Of a DNA stretch of 64,000 nt, positions 1 to 11,460 are shown piece after piece (position 1 is the first letter of the stretch; each line of letters opens with the position of its first letter). Location of the stretch: positions 1 to 64,000 of the forward strand of contig RPFO01000911.1 in the NCBI GenBank assembly GCA_009746045.1, written 5' to 3'. Origin of the DNA: Mesostigma viride (Eukaryota; Streptophyta; Mesostigmatophyceae; Mesostigmatales; Mesostigmataceae). A program made the position numbers and the translations under genes. The notes under the pieces are model-generated. The model was not told the origin of the DNA, made no database searches, and worked only from the letters and a program-made list of their open reading frames with translations.

Positions 1-460
1 GCCCGCCCACCTTATAATTCAGCAATACGTCCTCTCATCCCTCCTTGGATCGACGCTTCATCGAGGAGCTCTGGCCCGGCCCCACCCCCATCACCACCAC
101 CTTGACCAAGGCCTCCATCCACTTCCCTCGAACAGCACGCGACTCCCCTCGCTGCTGCATATAAGGCAAACCTGGGCAGCACTCTGGCTGCCGAGCTCCC
201 CTTCTCTCCACCACCGCAACCGCCACCTCCACCTCCACCTCCTCCAAAGCGCCACCACCGCCCCCGTACCGACGCCATCACTGCCCAGATCTCTCCTCGA
301 CATATCGACCAGCGCAGGCCTCAAGGAAAACGCCATCGCCATCGCTAGTGCCTGCAAAACACCGTGGACCTCACCCGGCTCACCGCCCAGCTGCGGTGAA
401 GGACATATTGCCGGCGCCAGGCCAGCCCCGACTGGCCCAGCCGGCGATGCCCCTCCCATG
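1..460. other. GC-rich segment left of the candidate LTR, no gene recognised
   Basis: This stretch is rich in CCACC and CACC triplet-like runs. It has several short overlapping open frames on both strands, none with a recognisable domain. The frames are low-complexity (Gly, Pro, Trp or His runs depending on frame), so I call no gene. It could be the edge of another retroelement, since the composition resembles the Pro/Ala-rich ORF3 at 8.5-10.7 kb, but no clear match is visible. Confidence 0.3.
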
Positions 461-1033
461 TGTTACGCCGCGGATATCTACCTCCGCCTCTACCTCTAAT
501 GGGCCTGATACTACCTAAACTAGTCAGGCCTCCTCTACTCAACCCTCTGGCGAAAGACGAACGTGACGGAGCTGATCTCAATGCATTAACGTAAGTGTTA
601 CTATAATACGCCATACAACCATTTATCAAAACCCGTTTACTCCAGGAATAGAGGAAGGAAACACAACTACACTGCCGTGACCCAAGCCTAAATGTGTCAA
701 TTCATTTAACACACGCCGAGTGCACACACAAGGGGTAGAACGCGCATAAATGGTCACCAACGGTCCAACACGCTCGGGCCGACATGGCCCTCGCCTACAG
801 ATGCACGCTGGTCCACTACATCTACTGATGCACGCTGGTCCACTACATTCCACCACCGGATCAGGACCACTAGTAAAGTACGCGGCGCGGCGCCCAACGG
901 CACCCAATGTACCACGGTACTGTTACGAGGACAATAATGTCCCGGTAGGAGCCTAAACGTAAACCTAGGGACAACCGAGGCAAAAGACCTAATTTACGTC
1001 CGTAACTACAACAAATTGCTACGCGACGTAACA
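461..1033 (-). repeat. candidate 3' LTR of the Ty3/gypsy element
   Basis: Read on the minus strand, this 573-bp segment begins TGTTACGTCGCG (1033-1022) and ends CGTAACA at 461, which gives the TG...CA ends and short terminal inversion typical of LTRs. Immediately upstream on the same strand is a purine run (GGGGGGGG-AGG, complement of about 1034-1046) in the position of a polypurine tract. It lies downstream of the minus-strand chromovirus, where a 3' LTR belongs. An internal 27-bp motif is duplicated (about 798-850). No matching 5' LTR is visible near 18.8-19.5 kb, so the assignment rests on the ends and the purine tract only. Confidence 0.45.
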
Positions 1034-1404
1034 CCTCCCCCCCCCACAAAGGTAGGGAGCCCTCTCCCTACGCACAGGGAGGAAAACAAGGGGTAGGAAA
1101 CCTAATGCACCCAGCACACACTAACACAGTCAGCAGGCCATCCAAGATACAAGGCACCAATAGTTCACACGGTCTCCACCACCACGCCTGGAGGTGTAGG
1201 GTTAGCCAGCACCAAGCCTGGTGGTAGGTTTCCCTAACTGCCTGGAACAAAGTCCTTGCCGGGGGGGAACGGCACTGGGCAGGACACACAGAGTAAACCA
1301 ATCAGCACCAAGGACCAAGAACGACCAGTCAACTGGCCAGAACATGAGGGCGACTCTACATACCGGAGGGACAACACCCTCAGGTCGGGCCTAAGGCCCT
1401 CTAT

Positions 1405-1560
1405 CTAATGGCCATCCGTCTGGTAGGTACCACGGGAGGCCAGCAGGACATCCAGGTAAGCCTGGTAGTGAGACACATCCTCAGCATTGTCGTGCCTATC
1501 TACAGTGAGGAAAACATCGGCCCACACGCCGTCAGGGAAAAGTCCCAGGAAGGCCCAGTA
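1405..1560 (-). pseudogene. Displaced 3' end of the retroelement ORF3
   Basis: From 1560 down to a TAG at 1405-1407 the minus strand is open for about 50 codons with protein-like composition, beginning Y-W-A-F-L-G. If the 7-kb TIR element (1563-8560) and one TA are removed, this frame lies in the same phase as the ORF3 frame that ends at 8564, but with a TAG codon at the join. I infer it is the tail of that ORF, cut off by the insertion. The in-frame stop is a real weakness: it may be decay, or the flanking ORF may use another frame at that point. Confidence 0.35.
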
Positions 1561-1562
1561 TA

Positions 1563-1915
1563 CTATACTATAAATTTACGGCCCGTACACGTATACGGAA
1601 ATTTTTACGGGCCGTAAATTTTGCGTTCGTACGCATATACTTACCACTCGTATACTGGCCGTAAAATTTACTACCGTATACTTTTTCTCGTATACGGCAG
1701 TAAAGTTTACGGTAGTAAATTTTACGGCCAGTATACGAGAAAAAATTTACGGTAGTAAATTTTACGGCCAGTATACGAGAAAAAATTTACGGTAGTAAAT
1801 TTTACGGCCAGTATACTAGAAAAAGTATACGGTAGTAAATTTTACAGCAAGTATACTAGAAAAAGTATACGGCAGTAAAAGTTTACGGCCAGTATACTGG
1901 ACAAGTATACGGGCC
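1563..1915. repeat. Left TIR of palindromic subrepeats
   Basis: After the terminal block, a roughly 40-bp unit (GTATACGGTAGTAAATTTTA followed by CGGCCAGTATACGAGAAAAA) repeats several times with small changes between about 1680 and 1900. Each unit is itself close to a palindrome (TTTACGGCC...GGCCGTAAA), so single strands should fold into many hairpins. Confidence 0.7.
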
Positions 1916-2035
1916 GTAACCTTGTGATTTGTCCAACCTAGTGTATTGTGATTTGCGTTGTCATTTGACTTCATGGAAACATCATGTGGCAATCAAGTAA
2001 CGTGCGTGTTTGCAACTTGCCCGTTGAAACTCTAC

Positions 2036-2243
2036 GGCGGAGCCAATTTTCGGAAGAACCTCACCCTTATGCTTGCAAATTCGGGACAAATTCGGTGGAT
2101 GTATGTATGGATGTATCATGTATGTATGTATGGATGGATTGACGGATTTTCATCCCCTATTCCTATGTTTTCTCACGTGTACGGCCTTATAAGCTTCGCC
2201 AATTCTGGCGAACCTGACGGTTCTTCCGAAAATTGGCTCCGCC
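2036..2243. mobile_element. 208-bp MITE-like hairpin element
   Basis: A perfect 25-bp terminal inverted repeat begins GGCGGAGCCAATTTTCGG at 2036-2060 and recurs inverted at 2219-2243, enclosing 158 bp of non-coding DNA with TATG/GTATG repeats. A related copy of one end, with about 40 bp of its flank, lies in inverted orientation at 32185-32251 beside the plastid insertion. The family is therefore dispersed in this genome. Confidence 0.65.
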
Positions 2244-2779
2244 TGATAATTCAAATTAATTAATCAATTATCAATCATTCAAATTAATGAAGAAACACAT
2301 TATACTACTAAGAAACACACTAGTTGAATTAACCCTTATCAATCATTCAAATTTCCCAGAGCATCAGCTCCACGACGTACGCGAAAATATGCCGAGCTAT
2401 GGCTGCCGAGAATGCTCATAACTTTCGACTCAGGCCATGAAATTTAGTCGGGTTTGTTGCATTCGACTCGTCTTCTGATGACAAACACGCTGGTATAATT
2501 TCCGGCAGCTATCGTCCCCGATTTCGTACGTTCTCGACCTCGGCCTGCCCAGCAGATATCGCTATTTTCGACTCGATATGGCGGCATTCCCTTCGTGAAT
2601 AGCACGCCTGCGCCCCCCGCCCCAGCATTCGACATCTTCCCCGTAGCTATGGAGGCCCCAACAACACCTGCCGCCCCAGAAACCCGGTCGCTGGACGACG
2701 TTCTTGCCGCAGCCAGCCCTTTCGTCGGCATCGCTCCCGCCGCTCCCAAGTAGCCAAAGGAACTTAGGTAATGCAACGA

Positions 2780-5430
2780 GGGAGGGAAGCTAAGCAAGGG
2801 AGGGGAGGAAAGCTACTAAGGGAGAGGGAGGAAAGCTACGGGCATTAAGCTATGGGATATGAAAGGGGAGGGGAAGGAAGCTAAAGGAACTTAGGTAATG
2901 CAAGGAAGGAGGGAAGCTAAGAAAGTGAGGGGAGGAAAGCTACTAAGGGAGAGGGAGGAAAGGGAAGGGCATTAAGCTATGGGATATGGGAGGGGAGGGG
3001 AAGGAAGCTAAAGGAACTTAGGTAATGCAAGGAAGGAGGGAAGCTAAGAAAGGGAAGGGGAGGAAAGTTACTAAGGGAGAGGGAGGAAAGGGGAGGGAAG
3101 CTAAGATGGGAGGGGAGGGGAAGGAAGCTAAAGGAACTTCGGTAATGCAAGGAAGCCCCCAAGCTAAGAAAGGGAAGGGGAGGAAAGCTACTTAGAAGGG
3201 AGAGGGAGGAAAGGGGAGGGAAGCTAAGGGATGGGAGGGGAGAGGAAGGAAGCTAAAGGAACTTAGGTAATGCAAGGAAGGAGGGAAACTAAGAAAGGGA
3301 AGGGGAGGAAAGCTACTAAGGGAGAGGGAGGAAAGGGAAGGGCATTAAGCTATGGGATATGGGAGGGAAGGGGAAGGAAGCTAAAGGAACTTAGGTAATG
3401 CAAGGAAGGAGGGAAGCTAAGAAAGGGAAGGGGAGGAAAGTTACTAAGGGAGAGGGAGGAAAGGGGAGGGAAGCTAAGATGGGAGGGGAGGGGAAGGAAG
3501 CTAAAGGAACTTCGGTAATGCAAGGAAGCCCCCAAGCTAAGAAAGGGAAGGGGAGGAAAGCTACTTAGAAGGGAGAGGGAGGAAAGGGGAGGGAAGCTAA
3601 GGGATGGGAGGGGAGAGGAAGGAAGCTAAAGGAACTTAGGTAATGCAAGGAAGGAGGGAAACTAAGAAAGGGAAGGGGAGGAAAGCTACTAAGGGAGAGG
3701 GACGAAAGGGAAGGGCATTAAGCTATGGGATATGGGAGGGGAGGGGAAGGAAGCTAAAGGAACTTAGGTAATGCAAGGAAGGAGGGAAGCTAAGAAAGGG
3801 AAGGGGAGGAAAGTTACTAAGGGAGAGGGAGGAAAGGGGAGGGAAGCTAAGATGGGAGGGGAGGGGAAGGAAGCTAAAGGAACTTCGGTAATGCAAGGAA
3901 GCCCCCAAGCTAAGAAAGGGAAGGGGAGGAAAGCTACTTAGAAGGGAGAGGGAGGAAAGGGGAGGGAAGCTAAGGGATGGGAGGGGAGAGGAAGGAAGCT
4001 AAAGGAACTTAGGTAATGCAAGGAAGGAGGGAAACTAAGAAAGGGAAGGGGAGGAAAGCTACTAAGGGAGAGGGACGAAAGGGGAGGGAAGCTCAGGGAT
4101 GGGAGGGGAGAGGAAGGAAGCTAAAGGAACTTAGGTAATGCAAGGAAGGAGGGAAACTAAGAAAGGGAAGGGGAGGAAAGCTACTAAGGGAGAGGGAGGA
4201 AAGGGAAGGGCATTAAGCTATGGGATATGGGAGGGAAGGGGAAGGAAGCTAAAGGAACTTCGGTAATGCAAGGAAGGAGGGAAGCTAAGAAAGGGAAGGG
4301 GAGGAAAGTTACTAAGGGAGAGGGAGGAAAGGGGAGGGAAGCTAAGATGGGAGGGGAGGGGAAGGAAGCTAAAGGAACTTCGGTAATGCAAGGAAGCCCC
4401 CAAGCTAAGAAAGGGAAGGGGAGGAAAGCTACTTAGAAGGGAGAGGGAGGAAAGGGGAGGGAAGCTAAGGGATGGGAGGGGAGAGGAAGGAAGCTAAAGG
4501 AACTTAGGTAATGCAAGGAAGGAGGGAAACTAAGAAAGGGAAGGGGAGGAAAGCTACTAAGGGAGAGGGACGAAAGGGAAGGGCATTAAGCTATGGGATA
4601 TGGGAGGGGAGGGGAAGGAAGCTAAAGGAACTTAGGTAATGCAAGGAAGGAGGGAAGCTAAGAAAGGGAAGGGGAGGAAAGTTACTAAGGGAGAGGGAGG
4701 AAAGGGGAGGGAAGCTAAGATGGGAGGGGAGGGGAAGGAAGCTAAAGGAACTTCGGTAATGCAAGGAAGCCCCCAAGCTAAGAAAGGGAAGGGGAGGAAA
4801 GCTACTTAGAAGGGAGAGGGAGGAAAGGGGAGGGAAGCTAAGGGATGGGAGGGGAGAGGAAGGAAGCTAAAGGAACTTAGGTAATGCAAGGAAGGAGGGA
4901 AACTAAGAAAGGGAAGGGGAGGAAAGCTACTAAGGGAGAGGGACGAAAGGGGAGGGAAGCTCAGGGATGGGAGGGGAGGGGAAGGAAGCTAAAGGATCTT
5001 AGTAGTGCTGCAAGGAAGGAGGGAAGCTAAGAAAGGGAAGGGGAGGAAAGCTACTAAGGGAGAGGGACGAAAGGGGAGGGCATTAAGCTATGGGACATGG
5101 GAGGGGAGGGGAAGGAAGCTAAAGGAACTTAGGTAATGCAAGGAAGGAGGTAAGCTAACAAAGGGAAGGGGAGGAAAGCTACTTAGAAGGGAGAGGGACG
5201 AAAGGGGAGGGAAGCTCAGGGATGGGAGGGGAGAGGAAGGAAGCTAAAGGAACTTAGGTAATGCAACGAGGGAGGGAAGCTAAGCAAGGGAGGGGAGGAA
5301 AGCTACAAAGGGAGAGGGAGGAAAGGGAAGGGCATTAAGCTATGGGATATGGGAGGGGAGGGGAAGGAAGCCATAGGAACTTAAGTAATGCAAGGAAGGA
5401 GGGAAGCTAAGAAGGGAGGGGAGGGGAGGG
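2780..5430. repeat. G/A-rich satellite with 373-bp higher-order repeat
   Basis: Monomers of about 122-126 bp begin AAGGAAGCTAAAGGAACTT and differ at diagnostic sites (TTAGG or TTCGG; GGAGGG or GCCCCC; with or without CATTAAGCTATGGGATATG). Three monomer types in fixed order make a 373-bp higher-order unit that recurs at about 2977, 3350, 3723, 4218 and 4591. The one irregular step is 495 bp, which equals 373 plus one extra monomer. Edge copies (below 2960 and above 4980) are more divergent. The repeated 61-codon minus-strand frames are by-products of the repeat. Confidence 0.9.
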
Positions 5431-5439
5431 AAGCTAGCG

Positions 5440-6775
5440 GCCCACATGCATCTCTCCCTCGACAAGGAACAAGCGCATGCACCCACCCACCCCACATGCA
5501 CCCCTCCCTTTACAAGAAACAAGCATGTGGGCCCACCTACTGCAATGCATCCCTCCCTTGATAAAGAACACACACATGCACCCACCCACCGCGCATGCAT
5601 CCCTCCCTTGACAAGGAAGAAGCATGTGCACCCACCCACCCCACCTGCGTCCCTCCCTTGACAAGGAACAATTTCATGCACCCACCCACCCACATGCATC
5701 TCTACCTTGACAAGGAACAAGAGCATGCACCTACCCACCGGGCATGCATCCCTCCCTTGACAAGGAACAAGCATGTGTACCCACCCACCCCACATGCATC
5801 CCTCCCTTTACAAGAAACAAGCACGTGAACCCACCTCATGCACAAGCATCCCTCCCTTGATAAGGAACAAGCACGTGCACCCACCCACCCCACATGCACC
5901 CCTCCCTTTACAAGAAACAAGCATGTGGGCCCACCTACTGCAATGCATCCCTCCCTTGATAAAGAACACACACATGCACCCACCCACCGTGCATGCATCC
6001 CTCCCTTGACAAGGAAGAAGCATGTGCACCCACCCACCCCACCTGCGTCCCTCCCTTGACAAGGAACAATTTCATGCACCCACCCACCCACATGCATCTC
6101 TACCTTGACAAGGAACAAGAGCATGCACCTACCCACCGCGCATGCATCCCTCCCTTGACAAGGAACAAGCATGTGTACCCACCCACCCCACATGCATCCA
6201 TCCCTTTACAAGAAACAAGCACGTGAACCCACCTAATGCACAAGCATCCCTCCCTTGATAAGGAACAAGCACGTGCACCCACCCACCCCACATGCATCCC
6301 TCCCTCGACAAGGAACAAGCGCATGCACCCACCCACCCCACATGCATCCCTCCCTTGACAAGGAACAAGCGCATGCAGCCACCCACCCCACATGCAGTCC
6401 TCCCTTTACAAGAAACAAGCACGTGCACCCACCTACTGCACATGCACCCCTCCCTTGACAAGGAACAAGCGCGTGCACCCACCCACCCCACATGCATCCC
6501 TCGACAAGGAACAAGCGCGTGCACTCACCCACCCCACATGCATCCCTCCTTTGACAAGGAAAAAGCACGTGCAACCACCCACCCCACGTGCATCCCTCCC
6601 TTGACAAGGAACAAGCACGTGCACTCACCCACCCCACATGCATCCCTCCTTTGACAGGAAAAAGCACTTGCACTCACCCACCCCACATGCATCCCTCCCT
6701 TGACAGGGAAAAAGTGCGTTCACCCACCCACCCACACGCATTCCTCTCTTGACAACGAACAAGCACGTGAACCTA
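5440..6775. repeat. About 47-bp minisatellite with a 398-bp internal duplication
   Basis: The unit is approximately CACATGCATCCCTCCCTTGA followed by CAAGGAACAAGCACGTGCACCCACCCACCC. Neighbouring units vary in a pattern, and the block around 5480-5880 reappears almost unchanged about 398 bp downstream (5880-6280), showing recent block duplication. Both strands stay open over long distances in several frames, giving Cys/His-rich or Pro/Thr-rich nonsense proteins that I do not call as genes. Confidence 0.9.
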
Positions 6776-8104
6776 CCTACCCACTAGCATGGCACGAAGG
6801 CATACCATACAATAGCATGGCGTTGCCAAAGCGAAAAAAGAGATCTCGGTGGGGAGAAATTGCCCAGCAAAACTGACAACCATGCAAGGCAAAAAACTTG
6901 AATAACTTACGGTGGACATCGGCACATAATGAGTAGCCCAGATGTGCCGGGTGTAGAGTAAACGAGGCCGAAAATGTCGTGTAACTCAAAGGCATCTTTA
7001 GTAGCCTGTCAAGCGACGGGAACGAGTGGAAACCTGAAGAATGGCAAAAGACATTAAGTCGACTGCCATACATAAAAGATAGAGAATCAGTAGTACACAG
7101 CTCCCCTCATGGAGCAGTAAGCAAATGAGCGATGATTAACAAAGTGTGAGACAGATAGCCGATGCGACTCCTTGCGACTAAACGTGGCATGCATATGCGG
7201 GCGCTGATTAGGAACATTGGCTTACTTTGTTTAGCGTAATGCGATTGCAGTAGCTTCGTGAAATGCCGCATGCGCACGATGTCACGAAATTTAAATTTCC
7301 TTTAGGAACAAAGACGAACAAATTGATGTAGCTGGCTAAGGACTACGCCATGGTAGGCTAGCTGTATCGGAGAGAGCGCTGTAGATGGCTGGAAAAATGA
7401 TAACTCAATCATGCTAAACTGCGGCTCCAAAGGCTTGTCCTAGTGCGCCTTTGGCTTTCTTCTTCTTCAGGCGCAATAAGCCCGCGATTCTTTTTTAGTC
7501 CAAATATTCTTTCACCACTACTGACCGGCTGGCGACTGCAAATCGGCATGGCCGGCTAATTATGAGGCAAGCGTTGCAAGGGCAGACGCTTGTGATCGTT
7601 GATAAATTCGAAAAATCGTTCTCGCCCGGCGCGGCGGTTCACAACTCCCCACCTGCAAACTCGACTAGCACAGGTACGGGGGCGTTCCTGAAACCAGTCC
7701 CGTACACGCAACCGTTCTATCCGGCCCTCGGCAAATATAGAATCTCTGCTGCACTTCCGCGGCGTGGGACACAACAACAACAACAACAACTTCCGCGGCG
7801 TGGGATTCAACTAACTAACTAACTAACTTCCGCGGCGTGGGAACCAACAACAAGAACAAGAACAAGAACAAGAACAAGAACAACACGCAACCGCTCTGTG
7901 CCGTACCTAGAACGGGACGAGTACAAGACCGTATCGGCCAGTATAGATTCTCTGCTGCCCATGTGCGGCGTGGGACACAACAACAACAACAACAACAACA
8001 AGACCCTAACCGGGGACTGTTTCGGTTACGGCCCCGTACTAGGCTCGGTTCGGTGTACGCGGCGTGTACGTAGCGTGACATTAATTCTAGTGGACGCCAA
8101 GTGG
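6776..8104. other. Interior of the TIR element without a recognised gene
   Basis: No domain-bearing frame is visible. From about 7676 to 8005 a roughly 210-bp segment is duplicated imperfectly (GCAACCGTTCTATCCGGCC... versus GCAACCGCTCTGTGCCG...). Each copy ends in a GCGGCGTGGGACACAACAAC tract, with ACA, AACTAACT and AACAAG microsatellites between. Confidence 0.5.
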
Positions 8105-8560
8105 ACGTAAAAAATGGCCGTAAGGCATACGACACAAAGTATACTTGCCGTAAATGTTACGGCCCGTATACTTTGTGTCGTTTACGGTAGTAAATTTACT
8201 GCAGCATACGACACAAAGTATACGGGCCGTAAAGTTTACGGCCCGTATACTTTTTGTCGTATACTAAAGTAAAATTTACTAAAGTATACGACAAAAAGTA
8301 TACGGTAGTAATTTTTACGGCCCGTATACTTTTTTTCGTATACTAAAGTAAACTTTACTAAAGTATACGACAAAAAGTATACGGGCCGTAAAGTTTACTA
8401 AAGTATACGACAAAAAGTATACGGGCCGTAAACTTTACGGCCCGTATACTTTTTGTCGTATATTGAAGTAAAGTTTACGTAACGTATACGGAGCCCGTAT
8501 ACGTTTACGGGCCGTATACGGGGCCCGTATACGTGTACGGGCCGTAAGTTTATAGTATAG
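8105..8560. repeat. Right TIR of palindromic subrepeats
   Basis: Alternating inverted units of the type GTATACGGGCCGTAAAGTTT and AAACTTTACGGCCCGTATAC, separated by TTTTTGTCGTATACTAAAGT spacers, fill this interval. The outermost 40 bp are the inverted counterpart of 1563-1602. The unit sequences differ in detail from the left TIR, so the two ends have evolved internally since insertion. Confidence 0.7.
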
Positions 8561-8563
8561 TAC

Positions 8564-10709
8564 CTATGCTGTGTAAGAACGACCTGACCCCGGGCCCAGT
8601 CCAGGAAACCGCAGGCAAAGAGGCGTAGCTAGGAAAGGCTCTACCGCGATCAGGCAGAGAGCCCGAAGGAGCAGGCGATGATACCGGATCCGAGGGCGCA
8701 TACCCGTCGGGAAAAACAGATCTACCAGGGGCTCCACGTTGGACGGCCACAACCGGATGTGCCGAATCTCGCGGGAACGCCACCGACGCGTACACTGGCG
8801 CGACCCGAATGTCTCTAGGTAGTCGCTGGCCCGAGGAGGAGGGTGGCCGCGGGAGTCTAGACCCTGGCCCGGGAGGGGCGCCGGACGCCGGGCATCCCAC
8901 TCGAGGATGGGCTGGAGGACCGTGGTGTACGTAACACCCGGCACCGCAGGAAACTCTACCGTAAGGGCATCCGAAGCCATAATGCCCAGAGGCGGAGGGT
9001 AAGCCCACTGGAACCCACCGTAGGTGTCCAAGTCGTTGTGGCGCCTAGCCCAGCGATACAGAACGCGCCGAACCAGGATCTCACCCTGGAACACAGGATC
9101 AGCTAAAATAACCATGTCGAAAGGAGGCCGATCAGTCTCAATGGGTAGGCCACGATCCCGAGGCGCCCGACACACCTGGGAAAACCCATAGGACATGGGC
9201 GAGATGGCAAGCTCGGCGGAGGCGCGCGGCAGGTCACACTGGCGGCAGGCGAGTGCGGACATACCACATCCAGGCACGGGCGTGTCGCGCGACTCCGGCG
9301 TCGCATGCACCACAGAAGGAGCCCTGTCCCGATCACCCTGGGACAACTCCCGGAGGGAGTCGGAAGCGCGGGTAGCGCGAGGATCCTGCCGGTGGACCGA
9401 ACAACCGCAGCCAAGACAGAGAGGCCGAAGGGGCAGGGGCCGAAGCAGGGACAGGGGCAGGAGCCGACACCGACGCAGGTGACACTGGTACAGCAGACGG
9501 TCGCGCCGGACCCGAAGCCAGAGGGGGCCGTGACGGACCCGCCACCGAAGCTGGCGCGCCGGTCTCGGTTGCCGGTGCACCCTCAGGCCACATGTTAAAA
9601 ATGGGGCCCGTAGGGACAGGCAGTCCTGCATAAGATTGACTACCATCCAGGCTCCAGTCAGGAACCGGAATCCTCTGCGGGGACCACCCTCCCAAAGCCT
9701 GGGCAGTCCGCTAGTGTCGCCAAAGAAGCCCCGCGACGGCTGCGACTGAGCTGGTGGAGGCTCGGAAGCAGCGACAGCGGGCGCGGTCACAGGGGCAGGG
9801 GACTCGCGCGTAGGCGCAGGTACAGCGGTCACAGGCGCAGAGGCAGCAGGAGTCGCAGCAGCCGCCGGAACCACAGCGACCGCGGGCGCAGCGGGGGCGC
9901 GGGCGAAGCCGTAGTCGCCGGGGCAACAGAAGGGGTAGGAGGCGCGGATCCAGCTGGCGTGGCCGGGACCTGCGCCTGGGCCGCCAGGAAGGCCCCAAAC
10001 GCCGTGGTCAGGGACTGGATCTGAGCCTGCATAGCCGAGACCGTCGCCGAAAGAGGATCAGGCAAACCCGAAGGGGTAGGCTCCACTGCAACACCCCGGG
10101 TCGACCGAGGGGACGACGGGACCGGAGAGGGAGGAACAGACGCCGAGGAGGCGGACGCAGCGCTCGAGGCAGAATAATCTGGAGTATAATGTACCTCGGC
10201 TGGGGCGCCCGAAGGGGCAGGACCACAACCGCTAGTCCCGCCGCCTGATCAGCTATCTCCATGAATTCTACGGCCCGTAAAAGGTCGCAGGGGTTCTCAT
10301 CTACCTCAGCATCACCCTCAGCCGGAAGCCAAGGAAACACCTCCCGTAGGCAGGTACGGCCCACAGGGTAGAGAGGTAGGAGAACACACGGCAACACCGG
10401 AGAACCGCATCTATCTGCCCCAAGGCGGGACAGCGGAACCACACCCCAACAAACAGTGTCCGGCATCGTCGAACCCGTGCAGGACAAGCTGGTGCGGCTC
10501 ATCAGGGGAAGGACCATACCACGTGACCCCGAAGAGGGCCGCCCTGACTAAGCTCGCATGTTGGGCCTGAAGGGCCGGCTGCACAACGCCACCCCGGTAA
10601 CATGATCGCGACACCCAACGGCCCGGAAGGGCCTCGAAATACAGCTCAGGGTCCGGTAGGGGCAGGGACGGCAGCGGGCTCTCAGCCGGAGGGGTAGGCT
10701 CTGTCATGA
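8564..10709 (-). pseudogene. Retroelement ORF3 downstream of the chromodomain (env position), frame-broken
   Basis: Starting at an ATG near 10709 (M-T-E-P-T-P-P-A-E-S), protein-like sequence continues on the minus strand to 8564, moving through successive frames at about 10.4, 9.9, 9.7, 9.3 and 9.2 kb. Each step I can follow is compatible with one missing base. Restored, it would be roughly 700 residues: an N-terminal segment, an Ala/Pro/Ser-rich middle with a coiled-coil-like stretch (A-T-V-S-A-M-Q-A-Q-I-Q-S-L), and a C-terminal domain rich in aromatic residues around 9100-8750. I recognise no envelope, signal peptide or membrane segment. It may be a retroelement accessory gene or an adjacent unrelated gene. 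Confidence 0.45.
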
Positions 10710-10783
10710 CGGCTGCGGAGGGGAGGGGACAACCAACCACCCGTCGACAGCAGACATAACATAAGAGAGGAGAAGGCCTACGA

Positions 10784-11460
10784 CTAGAGCTTGTGCAGGG
10801 TTTTATATTCCTGCAGCAGGCGACTACACCCATCTAGCTCACTCTCCGTATACCAAACCTTATCTACTTCACTACGAGCATACATCCACTTCACTTTATA
10901 CTGACGCTGGGTACCGCGGCCCTTTTTGATATCTCGATGGGCCACGATGCTTTCTACTTCGTCTTCTACTTCCCCAGTGTCAGGATTATGCTCTAAAGGG
11001 GCAGGCGCTAACTCCCTGCCAGCGAACGTACTAGGGTGGTACAGTTTAAGCTGGCTCCTATGGAAGGTGTTTGAATGCGTTTGCCAAGAGGTAGGGATAT
11101 CGACTTTATACAAGAAATTTCCTACCCTAGACAACACATGGAAGGGTCCTAAGAAGGCAGGCCTAAGTTTGACCTTCAGTTCTGCTTCAAACTTATGAGC
11201 AAAACGGCCAACACGGGGGCCTTCTACTAATACTAGATCTCCTACTTCTATCTCAGGTGCTCGTCTATCTAAGGAGGCACGCAACCTAGCAAGGTACTTA
11301 GCCTGAGCTTTTTGATACCCTGAGATCGCGTGGTCATGAGCAGTTTTCATTCTATCTAGTAAGGACTGTACACCTTCTACAGTATCTCGGGACACATCAT
11401 CCTTGTCCCGTAGAGGACTAGCTAAGAGAGAGGTAGGGGTAAGGGGCTGTCTCCAGTATC
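10784..11460 (-). pseudogene. Integrase C-terminus plus chromodomain (Ty3/gypsy)
   Basis: This frame continues the integrase after a one-base break near 11450 (the D-T-G-D-S/P-L-T-P-T-S-L-L region). It contains the GPY/F-like segment around L-R-P-A-F-L-G-P-F-H-V-L, then an H-x-N-T-F-H-x-S-Q-L-K motif typical of Ty3 integrase ends. It finishes with a chromodomain (V-E-S-I-V-A-H-R ... Y-K-V-K-W ... V-W-Y-T-E) in the last 70 residues before the stop at 10784. In chromoviruses this domain directs integration to marked chromatin. The aromatic residues expected of a chromodomain (Y, W, W) are present. Confidence 0.85.

Larger units (their letters stand above)
1563..8560. mobile_element. About 7-kb TIR element with TA target duplication, satellite-filled, no transposase
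   Basis: The outermost bases are inverted copies: CTATACTATAAA at 1563 and its complement ending at 8560, continuing inward through a shared TTACGGCCCGTACACGTATA block. Both ends are flanked by TA (1561-1562 and 8561-8562), the target duplication typical of Tc1/mariner-like insertions. The TIRs (about 1563-1915 and 8105-8560) are built from palindromic GTATACGGGCCGTAAA-type subrepeats. Inside are a small MITE, a 2.6-kb higher-order satellite and a 1.3-kb minisatellite, but no transposase-like frame. It is therefore a non-autonomous element, or satellite DNA carried between TIRs. It sits at the downstream end of the Ty3 element. Confidence 0.6.

Noticed and set aside
2977-6673. Series of identical 61-codon frames and Cys/His- or Pro/Thr-rich frames of 60-160 codons
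   Set aside because: They recur at the repeat period (373, 398 bp) and have mirror frames on the other strand, so they follow from the satellite, not from coding.
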